DNA from: Tianweitania aestuarii
Lineage (GTDB): Bacteria; Pseudomonadota; Alphaproteobacteria; Rhizobiales; Rhizobiaceae
DNA: 64,000 nucleotides
Assembly (NCBI RefSeq): GCF_018457165.1
Contig: NZ_JAFMNX010000001.1
Span: forward strand, 186,001 to 250,000
Direction of reading: 5' to 3'
Positions 1 through 8,465 of this stretch are shown in pieces (position 1 is the stretch's first letter; each line of letters opens with the position of its first letter). The position numbers and the translations under genes were made by a program. The notes under the pieces were generated by a model that ran no database searches, was not told where the DNA came from, and saw nothing but the letters and a program-made list of their open reading frames with translations.

Positions 1-289
1 TATAGGGCTGCAGAAGCGCTTCCCCGATCATCAGGATGCCGTCGATCTCGCTGCTCGTGAGTTCGGCCTGCTGGGTGACCAGATCGCCAACGAGATTGCC
101 GGCGCGTCCGAGCTTCTTGTTGGTTTCGATGCCCTGCGAAAGCTCCATCGTCATGAAGTAGATGCAAAGGAGGATCGGAACGACAAAGGCGAATTCGAGC
201 GCCGCGACCCCACGTCGATCCCGAGCAAAGGCGCCCATCGTCGACCGTGCACGCGCAAGAACGCGGCCGATTGTTCTTGCATCAGTCAT
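1..289 (-). CDS. TadE/TadG-family pilus protein (3' part outside window)
   Basis: The reading frame starts at an ATG at 289 and is still open at the left edge, giving 96 visible residues. Residues about 20-50 carry the TadE-type N-terminus: a basic RDRRG stretch, then a hydrophobic segment beginning VAALEFAFVVPILLC. In this family the segment anchors a pseudopilin-like protein in the inner membrane. The start overlaps the stop of the upstream tadE-like gene by 8 bases, so the two are probably translationally coupled. The family is known to support Flp pilus assembly. Whether this copy is TadE, TadF or TadG cannot be decided because the C-terminal half is missing. Confidence 0.8.
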   Translation of the reverse strand, partial: MTDARTIGRVLARARSTMGAFARDRRGVAALEFAFVVPILLCIYFMTMELSQGIETNKKLGRAGNLVGDLVTQQAELTSSEIDGILMIGEALLQPY

Positions 290-875
290 CGAACGGCTCG
301 TTCTGCCAGGTCGCCGTCGCAAAATGCAGGGTCTTGTTGCCCTTCAGGTTCGACATGGATTGGCGCAGGAGATCCGTGATCACCGGCCAGCGGTAGAATG
401 TCCTCAGCATGTTCTTCGTGCCGGACCGGCCGACCTCCACCTTGAAGCCGCTCGTATCGATGTCGCCATCGTTTCCGATCTTGACCCGAAGCTTCGCGGC
501 CTCCGCGAAGCTCGTGAACTCCCGCAGGTCCACCGACAGGTTTGCGCTGCAATTACCGGGAACAAGGATGTTGATGCGATTGCAGATGTCGTTCTTGAGT
601 TCGGTTTCCGTCAGGCTCCGGATCTGACCGGTGCGCAGCTTGCGGGCGATATCGTCAGTCGCATTGGTCAGGATCTGCTGGCCGGCAAAAGACAGGCAGC
701 TTTCGAGGATCGCGAACACAAGAAGACAGAAGGGGATGGCGAGAGCCACGAACTCGATGGCCGTGCTGCCCCGGCGGTCGCGCCAGAACCGAGCAAGGAG
801 GCCTTTCATGGCTTCAGGATGCATCAGCGCTCGGACGCTTATCGCCGCGCGACCGTTCCGCTTTCCGTCTTGCAT
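282..875 (-). CDS. TadE-like pseudopilin
   Basis: Small pilus-assembly protein of the TadE family, 197 aa from the ATG at 875, which has an AGGA-type ribosome site 5 bases upstream. Internal ATGs at 824 and 809 are alternatives; 809 would begin right before the classical basic plus hydrophobic N-terminus. Residues about 32-60 (RDRRGSTAIEF followed by an aliphatic run) form the single membrane segment, and the rest would be periplasmic. It precedes and overlaps another TadE-like gene and faces the flp-cpa operon, which fits a role as minor pilin or assembly factor. The exact start is uncertain. Confidence 0.85.
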   Translation of the reverse strand: MQDGKRNGRAAISVRALMHPEAMKGLLARFWRDRRGSTAIEFVALAIPFCLLVFAILESCLSFAGQQILTNATDDIARKLRTGQIRSLTETELKNDICNRINILVPGNCSANLSVDLREFTSFAEAAKLRVKIGNDGDIDTSGFKVEVGRSGTKNMLRTFYRWPVITDLLRQSMSNLKGNKTLHFATATWQNEPFDD

Positions 876-1000
876 CCAGTCCTACCTGTTCGTCACGGAT
901 GCGAGCCTAGCCGAAGCAGATTGCCGTCGCGTTTTGAAAACGCAGACAATCTTCTGCATTCGAGCAAGATTTGCTGCAGGCGGAGCTGCGGATCGCGTGC

Positions 1001-1435
1001 TTACCGGCCACCGTTCAAGGCTTCTTCCGACTTCTGCTCGGCCTCGTTGCGATAAGCGCCTTCGCAATAGGGCGTGCAGGAAAGCGTCTGCATCTGCGCG
1101 CGGCGATAAACCCGCACCGATCCGCTGTCCTGGCGAGAAACAGTTACCTGCTGATCCACGATCGCCTGGCCGTCCTTGTCGAGCAGAACGACATTGGTGG
1201 AGCCGAAGCCCTTGCCGGTCAGAACGATGGTCGTGTTGTTCTGAACGGCTGCATCCACGATGGCTGAGTTGCCGATGACGACCGTATCGATCGGCCGCGC
1301 GACCTTGATGATCTTTGCCTCGTTCATCATCACCTGAACGCCCGTTTCCGCCGATGCCGGGCCCATCAGGGCAAAACCGAGCAGCCCGCCGAGAAGGAGG
1401 GGCGTCAGAGAACGAGTGACTTGCAACAAGGACAT
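1001..1435 (-). CDS. Pilus assembly protein, CpaC N-terminal-like domain
   Basis: Exported 144-aa protein. Residues 1-30 look like a Sec signal peptide ending at ASA-E. Residues about 35-100 resemble the pilus-formation N-terminal domain found before the secretin domain in CpaC, with the pattern of a VIGNSAIVDAAV strand, an IVLTGKGFGSTNVVLLD strand pair, and the QVTVSR end. The start at 1435 has GGAAG about 6 bases upstream; longer forms to 1486 lack such support. It lies between the leftward tadE genes and the divergent flp gene. A stand-alone periplasmic partner of the secretin is the likely role, inferred from the shared domain. Confidence 0.75.
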   Translation of the reverse strand: MSLLQVTRSLTPLLLGGLLGFALMGPASAETGVQVMMNEAKIIKVARPIDTVVIGNSAIVDAAVQNNTTIVLTGKGFGSTNVVLLDKDGQAIVDQQVTVSRQDSGSVRVYRRAQMQTLSCTPYCEGAYRNEAEQKSEEALNGGR

Positions 1436-1562
1436 GGGTGTCTTCCGCGCGAAAGTGCAGGAAGCATGAAGGAGAAGGGTGAACACGCGGTAAACCGCAG
1501 ATCATCAGCATAGATCGGCAGGAGCGGGCGTGGATACTTTGATCCACTTTGGCAAGTGTTTG

Positions 1563-1579
1563 TTAAGCGCGTCGCTTAA
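1563..1579. promoter_or_regulatory. Perfect palindrome upstream of flp pilin
   Basis: TTAAGCG-cgt-CGCTTAA is a 7-bp perfect inverted repeat located about 100 bases before the pilin start, in the region between the divergent pilus genes. The TTAA ends recall CtrA half-sites, but the spacing is 9 rather than the canonical 7, so another dimeric regulator is equally possible. Confidence 0.35.
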
Positions 1580-1676
1580 GCCGTTCGCAACAGGTGTTCG
1601 CTAGGTTGAGGTCAATCGATCGACACGGCAGAACGTCGACGAGATGCTGTAACCACGTTGAGTAGGAACTCAGATA

Positions 1677-1859
1677 ATGTCGAAGATCTTCGCCCGTTTC
1701 GCCAAGGATGAATCCGGCGCAACCGCTATCGAATACGGCCTGATCGCTGCCCTGATCGCCCTCGCGATCATCGCTGGCGCGACCACGCTGGGCAACAGCC
1801 TGAACAACCAGTTCACCTTCTTGGGCACGAAGCTGTCGAACTCGCAGACTGCACGGTAA
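1677..1859 (+). CDS. flp: Flp/PilA-type major pilin
   Basis: Sixty-residue type IVb prepilin, the usual size for Flp. Basic leader residues 1-14 end in Gly14, followed by ATAIEYGLIAALIALA. The glutamate at position +5 of the mature chain (Glu19) and Tyr20 are the family hallmarks, so the prepilin peptidase encoded next (CpaA) should cut after Gly14. The mature pilin would be about 46 residues and almost entirely one hydrophobic helix plus a short polar tail. TAGGA lies upstream of the ATG. First gene of the rightward pilus run. Confidence 0.96.
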   Translation: MSKIFARFAKDESGATAIEYGLIAALIALAIIAGATTLGNSLNNQFTFLGTKLSNSQTAR

Positions 1860-1904
1860 GAATGTCTGGCAGAACTTAGTTCTGTAGATTTCCACTGATG
1901 GAAG

Positions 1905-2432
1905 ATGGAGGCTTATAGCTTGCTACAAGCCTCCATTGTCTTGTTATTCTCCTGCTGCATGATGATGGCAATGGCATCTGACATGATGTCGATGACCATA
2001 TCGAACCGCATTCCGGTCATCCTGATCGTTGTCTTTTTGGGTGCTGCGTTTGCTTCTGACTTGAGCTGGCCGATCTATGGTTGGCACGTCGCAGCCGGTG
2101 TGGGCACGCTTGCAGTCACCTTTGCCTTGTTCTTTTTCAGAGCCATGGGCGGCGGTGATGCCAAGCTGATTGCTGCAACGGCGCTCTGGATGGGACCCGG
2201 TCTGCCGCTCGCGCAGTATCTTGTCTGGAGCGCGGTGCTCGGCGGCGTTCTGACGCTCGTTCTTCTCGCTCTGCGCTATTCACCGCTTGCGGCACCTGCC
2301 AGCGCTACCCGTCTCTTCCGCCATCTCGCGGATCGCAAGGCCGGCATTCCCTATGGAATTGCGCTGGGTGCTGCGGGGCTTCTCGCCTTTCCGTCCAGCC
2401 CGCTGGGTGAATGGGCGCTGGCCAACATGTAA
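1905..2432 (+). CDS. cpaA: Prepilin peptidase CpaA/TadV
   Basis: Inner-membrane aspartic peptidase of 175 aa that removes the pilin leader. Several membrane segments are evident. The two catalytic aspartates of the family are in place: Asp26 in the first cytoplasmic loop (ASDMMSM) and Asp85 in the GxGD motif GGGD at 82-85. It lacks the cysteine-rich methylation domain of long PilD enzymes, as expected for the TadV/CpaA branch. It follows flp by 45 bases. Its position and motifs make the assignment secure. Confidence 0.95.
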   Translation: MEAYSLLQASIVLLFSCCMMMAMASDMMSMTISNRIPVILIVVFLGAAFASDLSWPIYGWHVAAGVGTLAVTFALFFFRAMGGGDAKLIAATALWMGPGLPLAQYLVWSAVLGGVLTLVLLALRYSPLAAPASATRLFRHLADRKAGIPYGIALGAAGLLAFPSSPLGEWALANM

Positions 2433-2490
2433 TCTCCCAATCGTAAAGATCTTCATTAAGATTGCATTCATCACCTTTCTAAGCGGCTTG

Positions 2491-2505
2491 TTAACCGTAA
2501 TTTGA
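2491..2505 (+). promoter_or_regulatory. CtrA-like box upstream of cpaB
   Basis: TTAA-N7-TTGA, one mismatch from the CtrA consensus TTAA-N7-TTAA, placed in the 132-base gap between cpaA and cpaB. In Caulobacter, CtrA activates pilus genes. Binding here is inferred from the pattern only. Confidence 0.35.
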
Positions 2506-2564
2506 CCTTTGCTGGGCAGGGTCCCTATCAACGCAAGCTGTGCGTTGAATCTGGGATCAGGCGG

Positions 2565-3380
2565 ATGAACGCTTCACGTGTCATAATTCTTGGCGTTGCA
2601 GTTGTGGCAGCTGTTGCTGCCGGCTGGCTTGCCAAGAACATGGCCTCCGCACCGCCGGAACTGGTGGCTGTTCAGCAGCCCGAGCAGGCCCCGGCGCTTG
2701 CGCTCGAAGACGTGCTCGTTCTCGGCGAAACCGTGGCGATGGGGTCGACCATCGAAGGTCAGCTGCGCTGGCAGCCCTGGCCGAAGGATGCGGTGTCCGA
2801 AGGCTTCATCACACGCACTGCCGAACCCGAAGCCTTGGAAACGCTGAACGGCTCGGTTGCCAAGGTCGAGATCTATGCCGGCGAGCCGCTGCGGCGCTCC
2901 AAGCTGATCGGGCAGGGGCAAAGCTTCATGTCTTCGATTTTGCCGACCGGCAAGCGCGCGGTGGCCACGCAGATCGCAGCCGACACGTCGGCCGGCGGTT
3001 TCATTCTTCCCAACGACACCGTTGATGTCATCATGACCCGCCGTGCAACCGGTGAAGGTGCGGCCGGCGAGGGGTTCACGACCGAAACCATCCTGCAGAA
3101 CATCCGCGTGCTGGCCATCGATCAGGCCATTCAGGAAGACGAAGAAGGCAAGCGCGTCAGGGTTGGCCAGACCGCCACGCTGGAGCTCACGCCGCAGCAG
3201 GCCGAGATCATTACGGTTGCGCAGCAGATGGCCGATCGTTTGACGCTGGCTTTGCGCCCGATCACGGAATCGCAGGAAAAGAACCTGGCTGAAGCCGATC
3301 ACCTCGTGAACCGCGCCGACAAGCGGGGAACGGTCCGCTTGATCAAGTCGGGCGAGATTTCAGAACAGGATGCCCGCTGA
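2565..3380 (+). CDS. cpaB: Flp pilus assembly protein CpaB/RcpC
   Basis: Periplasmic/inner-membrane pilus factor of 271 aa. The start chosen is the ATG at 2565, which puts a classical N-terminal membrane anchor (VIILGVAVVAAVAAGWLAK) at residues 5-25; a longer in-frame extension to 2502 lacks similarity to the family. A SAF-like region follows at about 50-110, typical of CpaB and related to FlgA, then the RcpC domain with the motif GFILPNDTVDVIMTR. Its stop overlaps the cpaC start (TGATG). The family is thought to work with the secretin in the periplasm. Confidence 0.93.
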   Translation: MNASRVIILGVAVVAAVAAGWLAKNMASAPPELVAVQQPEQAPALALEDVLVLGETVAMGSTIEGQLRWQPWPKDAVSEGFITRTAEPEALETLNGSVAKVEIYAGEPLRRSKLIGQGQSFMSSILPTGKRAVATQIAADTSAGGFILPNDTVDVIMTRRATGEGAAGEGFTTETILQNIRVLAIDQAIQEDEEGKRVRVGQTATLELTPQQAEIITVAQQMADRLTLALRPITESQEKNLAEADHLVNRADKRGTVRLIKSGEISEQDAR

Positions 3381-4873
3381 TGACTGCTGTTCGGAAACAA
3401 GCCTGGGGCAAGACCATCGGTCGCAAGACGGCCCTTGTTCTGGCTGCGCTGATGCTCATGCCGGGCAGCCCGGCGATCACCACGGCGCAGGCCGGCGGTG
3501 AGATGGTCGGCAGCTACAGAAGCGGTCAGGCGATCAAGCTTGGCCTGAACAAGTCCTTCGTCCTGGAGCTCGGCTCGGACGCCTATGACATTCTGGTGGC
3601 GAACCCCGCAGTTGCCGATGCAGTCACGCGCACGGCACGGCGCATCTATCTGTTCGGCAAGAGCATTGGCCAGACCAACATCATCGTGTTCGGCTCCAAT
3701 GGCGAGCAGATCGCCAATTATGAAATCACGGTGGAACGCGATGTGGCGGGGCTGGAAGGCTATCTCGAGCGCTTCATTCCGGGTTCCGACATCAGCGTGG
3801 AGCTGCTGAACGACAATGTTGTCCTGACCGGCACGGTGAACACGCCGCTCGACGCATCGCGCGCAGCGCAGCTGGCCACGATTTTCGTGAGCGGCGGTGA
3901 AGCGACGACCGGCCAGTTTTCGCAGACCGCGTCAGGCGGTGATGCTTCTGCCGGCGTGTCGATCAACAATCCCGACAACACGCGCCGCGGCAGCAAGATC
4001 GTCAATCTGATCCAGATCGTCGGCGAAGATCAGGTCACGCTCAAAGTGACGGTGGCGGAAGTGAACCGCAACGTCATGAAGCAGCTCGGCGTCAGCATCA
4101 TCGGTCAGGCCGAAGGCATTCAGTTCGGCTCGGTCCTGGGGGATGGGCGTTCCATGCTCCAGGCCGGTAGCGGTCTGGGCGGTGCTTCGCTCCTGCAGGG
4201 ATCGATCACGGCCATGGAACAGTCCGGTGTGCTGCGTACGCTGGCCGAGCCGACCCTGACCGCAATTTCGGGAGAGCAGGCTACCTTCCGGGTCGGCGGT
4301 GAATTCAACGTGCCATCGGCGGTCGATACGGACGATGACGGCAACCGTGAAATCACATTGTCGAAGATCGAATACGGCATCGGGCTCGAGTTCCTGCCGA
4401 CGGTTCTTTCGCCGGGGCGGATCAGCCTGAAGGTCAGAACATCGGTGTCGGAACCCACGAGCGAAGCCACCGCACAGTCGAATGGCGTCAGCATCCTGTC
4501 GCTGCGCAAGCGACTTGCGGATACGACAGTTGAACTGCCGTCCGGCGGATCCATGATGATTGCCGGCCTTGTGCAGGATGATCTGCGCCAATCCGTGAAC
4601 GCAACACCCGGCCTGTCCAAGATCCCTGTACTCGGCACGCTGTTTCGCAGCCGCCAGTTCACGCGCAACGAGACCGAGCTCGTGATCATCGTCACGCCCT
4701 ATCTCGCGCGCCCCGTGGCACGCAACGAGCTGGCGAGGCCGGACGACAATTTCACTCCTGCAAGCGATGGCGCCGGCTTCTTTCTGGGCAAGGTCAATCG
4801 CGTTTACGGAACGATGAAGACCAACCTTCCGAACGGCCGTTATCACGGCGTCGTCGGCTACATCTACAAGTGA
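3380..4873 (+). CDS. cpaC: Outer-membrane secretin CpaC/RcpA
   Basis: Secretin that forms the outer-membrane channel for the Flp pilus, 497 aa. An N-terminal signal peptide spans about residues 1-38. A pilus N-terminal domain at about 45-115 is followed by a BON-like segment (ISVELLNDNVVLTGTV), then the secretin domain from about 215 to 440. The diagnostic secretin end motif, SKIPVLGTLFRSRQF then ELVIIVTPYL, is intact. The start codon overlaps the cpaB stop, indicating coupled translation. Full length for the CpaC family. Confidence 0.96.
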   Translation: MTAVRKQAWGKTIGRKTALVLAALMLMPGSPAITTAQAGGEMVGSYRSGQAIKLGLNKSFVLELGSDAYDILVANPAVADAVTRTARRIYLFGKSIGQTNIIVFGSNGEQIANYEITVERDVAGLEGYLERFIPGSDISVELLNDNVVLTGTVNTPLDASRAAQLATIFVSGGEATTGQFSQTASGGDASAGVSINNPDNTRRGSKIVNLIQIVGEDQVTLKVTVAEVNRNVMKQLGVSIIGQAEGIQFGSVLGDGRSMLQAGSGLGGASLLQGSITAMEQSGVLRTLAEPTLTAISGEQATFRVGGEFNVPSAVDTDDDGNREITLSKIEYGIGLEFLPTVLSPGRISLKVRTSVSEPTSEATAQSNGVSILSLRKRLADTTVELPSGGSMMIAGLVQDDLRQSVNATPGLSKIPVLGTLFRSRQFTRNETELVIIVTPYLARPVARNELARPDDNFTPASDGAGFFLGKVNRVYGTMKTNLPNGRYHGVVGYIYK

Positions 4874-4890
4874 GCAAGGGTCGCGCGGCC

Positions 4891-5601
4891 ATGGCATCCC
4901 AGGCAAACAGCGTTGCGTTCAAGGTGCCGGGCCGGCTGGCTGCGGCGTCGGCATGTCTTGCGGTGGCGCTCCTTGCGGGCTGCTCGACGGGCCATCGGGA
5001 CTCGGTCACCGTTGGCGCCATTCCCGACGATTATCGCACCAACCACCCGATCATCGTGGGCGAAAAAGAGCGCAAGATCGATTTGCCAGTCGGCATGGCG
5101 GATCGCCGGATGACCGCGATGCAGCGTACCGCGCTCGAAGGCTTCCTGGCGCAGTATGATGCGGATGCGCAGCCGACCGTGACGATCATCGTGCCGAGTG
5201 GCTCGGCCAACGAGATCGCGGCATCGAATGTATCGCATGACATGATGGCGGTGCTGCGCCGCAACGGTGTGCCGGCACACCGGATCGCGACTGCCGCCTA
5301 TCGGGCCGAAGCCACGGAAACCAACGCGCCGATCCGCGTCACCTTCAATGCGATGCAAGCCTATACGCAGCCTTGCGGGCGCTGGCCTAAGGATATTGGC
5401 GACACCACGGACAACAAGCACTACGCCAATTTCGGTTGTTCCTATCAAAACAACCTGGCCGCACAGATCGCCAATCCAGCCGACCTTCTCGGGCCGCGCC
5501 GCCAAAGCGAGATCGATGCGGAAAATCGCGGCGTTGCGATCGGCAACTACAAGCGGAAGGAAACCACCTTCACCCCGACCATCGACTACGACCAGAACTG
5601 A
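4891..5601 (+). CDS. cpaD: Pilus assembly lipoprotein CpaD
   Basis: CpaD-family protein, 236 aa from the ATG at 4891, which has AAGGG 9 bases upstream; a GTG at 4870 overlapping the cpaC stop is a possible alternative. The N-terminus is a lipoprotein signal with lipobox LLAGC-S, so the mature protein should be lipidated and act as the secretin pilotin. Conserved features of the family are visible: an IPDDYRTNHPI opening, and near the end the cysteine pair region PCGRWP...NFGCSYQNNLAAQIANPADLLGPR. It sits between the secretin and CpaE genes as in other cpa operons. Confidence 0.93.
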   Translation: MASQANSVAFKVPGRLAAASACLAVALLAGCSTGHRDSVTVGAIPDDYRTNHPIIVGEKERKIDLPVGMADRRMTAMQRTALEGFLAQYDADAQPTVTIIVPSGSANEIAASNVSHDMMAVLRRNGVPAHRIATAAYRAEATETNAPIRVTFNAMQAYTQPCGRWPKDIGDTTDNKHYANFGCSYQNNLAAQIANPADLLGPRRQSEIDAENRGVAIGNYKRKETTFTPTIDYDQN

Positions 5602-5619
5602 CGGGCGGAACCGGTATCG

Positions 5620-6894
5620 ATGAGCAATCTCGCCTTTGAAACGGATTTTGCCGAAAGCGAACAGGACACAGCCGCCCTGCGCGCGCTGCGGCCGATCCCG
5701 CGCATTTCCATTCAAGCCTTCTGCGAAACCGAAGGCGTTGCGGGTCCGATCACGCGGGTGGCCGAAGACCGGCGCATGGCGAAGGCGCATCTCAAGGTTC
5801 ACATGGGCGGGATCGCCACCGCGCTCGACCTTTATCATACGGCGCCGACGCCCAATCTGATCATCCTGGAATCGCGTCAGGAACCGCGTGAACTGGTGGC
5901 TGCCTTGCGGCAACTCGCGGATGTCTGCGACCCCAGCACGAAGGTCGTGGTTGTCGGCCACTACAACGACGTATGGCTTTATCGCGAACTGATCCGCTCC
6001 GGCATTTCCGAATATGTCGTCGCGCCGATCTCGATGGCCGACATGCTGACGGTGATCTCCGGCATCTTCGTTGACCCGGAAGCCGCACCGCTTGGCCGCT
6101 CGATCGCCTTTATCGGCGCCAAGGGCGGGGTGGGTTCGTCCACGATGGCGCATAATCTCGGCTGGGCGATCTCGACGCTGTTTGCGTCCGAAACCGTTGT
6201 CGCCGACATGGATCTTCCCTTCGGCACGGCCAATATCGACTTCGACCAGGATCCTGCGCAAGGCATCGCCGAGGCGGTGTTTGCGCCGGAAAGGATCGAT
6301 GAAGTCTATCTCGATCGCCTGCTCGCGCAATGTGCCGACAAGCTGTCGCTGCTTGCGGCACCCTCGACGCTCGAGCGCACCTATGATTTCGAGCCGGATG
6401 CCTTTCAGCAGATCATCGACACTGCCCAGCGCAGCGCGCCGATGCTGGTGCTCGATCTGCCCCATACCTGGAACGGCTGGACCAAGACCACGCTGATGCA
6501 GGCCGACGAGGTGGTGATTACGGCAGCGCCGGAACTCGCCAATCTCAGAAACACCAAGAACCTCGTCGATACGTTGCGCACGCTTCGGCCCAACGATGCG
6601 GCGCCCAAGCTGATCCTCAACCAAGCGGGCATGCCGAAGCGGCCGGAAATCTCGGCAAGCGATTTTGCCGAACCGCTCGATCTCACGCCTTTGGCCGTGA
6701 TCCCGTTTGATCCGCAGTTCTTCGGAACGGCGTCGAACAATGGCCGGATGCTGGGAGAAATGGATGCCAAGCACGCCACCGTGCAGATCCTTAACGATAT
6801 TGCCCACATTCTGACGGGCCGCAGCGAGATCAGGCCGCGCAAGCGTTCGGGCCTGGCTGATCTTCTGGGAAAACTGAAGAGCGCAAAGAAGTAG
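5620..6894 (+). CDS. cpaE: Pilus assembly ATPase-like protein CpaE/TadZ
   Basis: Protein of 424 aa with a receiver-like N-terminal domain (about 30-150) and a ParA/MinD-type domain (about 158-400). The deviant Walker A motif GAKGGVGSST is at 166-175 with the signature lysine at 168, and the DMDLPFG motif follows. TadZ/CpaE proteins localise at the cell pole and direct assembly of the pilus machine. The phospho-acceptor Asp expected in a true receiver is not obvious, as is usual in CpaE. It is followed by cpaF after 34 bases. Confidence 0.93.
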   Translation: MSNLAFETDFAESEQDTAALRALRPIPRISIQAFCETEGVAGPITRVAEDRRMAKAHLKVHMGGIATALDLYHTAPTPNLIILESRQEPRELVAALRQLADVCDPSTKVVVVGHYNDVWLYRELIRSGISEYVVAPISMADMLTVISGIFVDPEAAPLGRSIAFIGAKGGVGSSTMAHNLGWAISTLFASETVVADMDLPFGTANIDFDQDPAQGIAEAVFAPERIDEVYLDRLLAQCADKLSLLAAPSTLERTYDFEPDAFQQIIDTAQRSAPMLVLDLPHTWNGWTKTTLMQADEVVITAAPELANLRNTKNLVDTLRTLRPNDAAPKLILNQAGMPKRPEISASDFAEPLDLTPLAVIPFDPQFFGTASNNGRMLGEMDAKHATVQILNDIAHILTGRSEIRPRKRSGLADLLGKLKSAKK

Positions 6895-6928
6895 CGCCGA
6901 GCGTTTGAAGGGCGTGGAGTAAGAACCG

Positions 6929-8446
6929 ATGTTCGGTAAACGAGGCAATGATGCTGGTGTGCGGGAGCTCCCGGAGTTCCGCCCGCCCGCAACGGCGCAG
7001 CAGCCGTCGCGCGCCCCCGTGCCGTCGCGCGCCCCTATACCGTCGCGCGAAGCCAAGCCCAGCAATCAAGCGCCTGCACCGGCGATCTCGGCACCGCCCA
7101 AGCGTGCCGCCAATGTGCCCCCATCCACGCCCGAAGCACCGCGGCGGCCGGACCGCGCGCGTAGCGAAAGCTATTACGACACCAAGAGCCAGGTGTTTTC
7201 GGCCCTGATCGACACGATCGACCTGTCGCAGCTCGCCAAGCTCGATCCGGAAACGGCGCGCGAGGAAATTCGCGACATCGTCAACGACATTATCGGCATC
7301 AAGAATTTCGCGATGTCGATCGCCGAGCAGGAAGAACTGCTCGAAGATATCTGCAACGACGTTCTGGGCTATGGCCCGCTCGAGCCGCTGCTTGCGCGCG
7401 ACGATATCGCCGACATCATGGTCAACGGCTCGCGGCAGGTCTATATCGAGGTGAACGGCAAGGTCGAACAGACCGGCATTCGCTTTCGCGACAACCAGCA
7501 GCTTCTCAACATCTGCCAGCGCATCGTGTCGCAGGTCGGACGCCGCGTCGATGAAAGCTCGCCGATCTGCGATGCGCGCTTGCCCGACGGTTCGCGCGTC
7601 AATGTCATCGCACCGCCGTTGGCGATCGATGGCGCGGCGCTCACCATCCGCAAGTTCAAGAAGGACAAGCTGACGCTCGATCAGCTGGTCAAGTTCGGAG
7701 CCATTTCGCCGGAAGGGGCGGAAGTGCTCAAGATTATCGGCAGAGTGCGCTGCAATGTCGTCATTTCAGGCGGTACGGGCTCGGGTAAAACCACGCTTCT
7801 GAACTGCCTCACCAACTATATCGACCGCGACGAGCGCGTCATCACCTGCGAAGATTCCGCCGAACTGCAGCTGCAGCAGCCACATGTGGTGCGCCTCGAA
7901 ACGCGTCCGCCCAATCTCGAAGGCGAGGGCGAGGTCACGATGCGCGATCTCGTGAAGAACTGCCTGCGTATGCGGCCCGAGCGCATCATCGTCGGCGAAG
8001 TGCGTGGGCCCGAAGTGTTCGATCTGCTGCAGGCGATGAACACCGGCCATGACGGCTCGATGGGCACGATCCACTCCAACAGCCCGCGCGAATGCCTGAA
8101 TCGCGTGGAATCCATGATCGCCATGGGCGGGTTCTCCCTGCCGCAAAAGACGGTGCGCGAGATCGTGGTGGGCTCCGTCGACATCATCATCCAGGCCGCG
8201 CGTTTGCGCGACGGGTCGCGTCGCATCACCCACATCACGGAAGTGGTGGGCATGGAAGGCGATGTCGTGATCACGCAGGATCTCGTACTCTACAACATCA
8301 AGGGCGAGGATCAGAACGGCCGCCTGATCGGCGAGCATGTGTCGACCGGCATCGGCCGTCCCGCCTTCTGGGATCGCGCCCGCTATTATGGCGAGGAAGC
8401 ACGGCTGGCGACCGCCCTTGAAGCCATGGAGAAGCGCGCCGTATGA
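6929..8446 (+). CDS. cpaF: Pilus secretion ATPase CpaF/TadA
   Basis: Type II/IV secretion-family hexameric ATPase that powers Flp pilus assembly, 505 aa. The first 85 residues are a proline- and alanine-rich linker with imperfect PSRAP repeats near 27-43. The catalytic core includes Walker A GGTGSGKTT at 281-289, the Asp box (ITCEDSAELQL), the Walker B region (RPERIIVGEVRGPEVFD) and the His box (GHDGSMGTIHSNSP). These are all intact, so the enzyme should be active. tadB follows at once. Confidence 0.96.
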   Translation: MFGKRGNDAGVRELPEFRPPATAQQPSRAPVPSRAPIPSREAKPSNQAPAPAISAPPKRAANVPPSTPEAPRRPDRARSESYYDTKSQVFSALIDTIDLSQLAKLDPETAREEIRDIVNDIIGIKNFAMSIAEQEELLEDICNDVLGYGPLEPLLARDDIADIMVNGSRQVYIEVNGKVEQTGIRFRDNQQLLNICQRIVSQVGRRVDESSPICDARLPDGSRVNVIAPPLAIDGAALTIRKFKKDKLTLDQLVKFGAISPEGAEVLKIIGRVRCNVVISGGTGSGKTTLLNCLTNYIDRDERVITCEDSAELQLQQPHVVRLETRPPNLEGEGEVTMRDLVKNCLRMRPERIIVGEVRGPEVFDLLQAMNTGHDGSMGTIHSNSPRECLNRVESMIAMGGFSLPQKTVREIVVGSVDIIIQAARLRDGSRRITHITEVVGMEGDVVITQDLVLYNIKGEDQNGRLIGEHVSTGIGRPAFWDRARYYGEEARLATALEAMEKRAV

Positions 8447-8465
8447 CGGCGCGCGGAGCAACCCG

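Noticed and set aside
7003-7053. Tandem repeat CCGTCGCGCGCCCC in cpaF as a regulatory repeat
   Set aside because: It encodes the imperfect PSRAP units of the flexible N-terminal linker of CpaF and varies at each copy; ordinary low-complexity coding sequence.
4864-7065. A 733-codon leftward frame opposite cpaD and cpaE
   Set aside because: It is Arg/His/Gly-rich without recognisable domain and lies opposite well-supported pilus genes.
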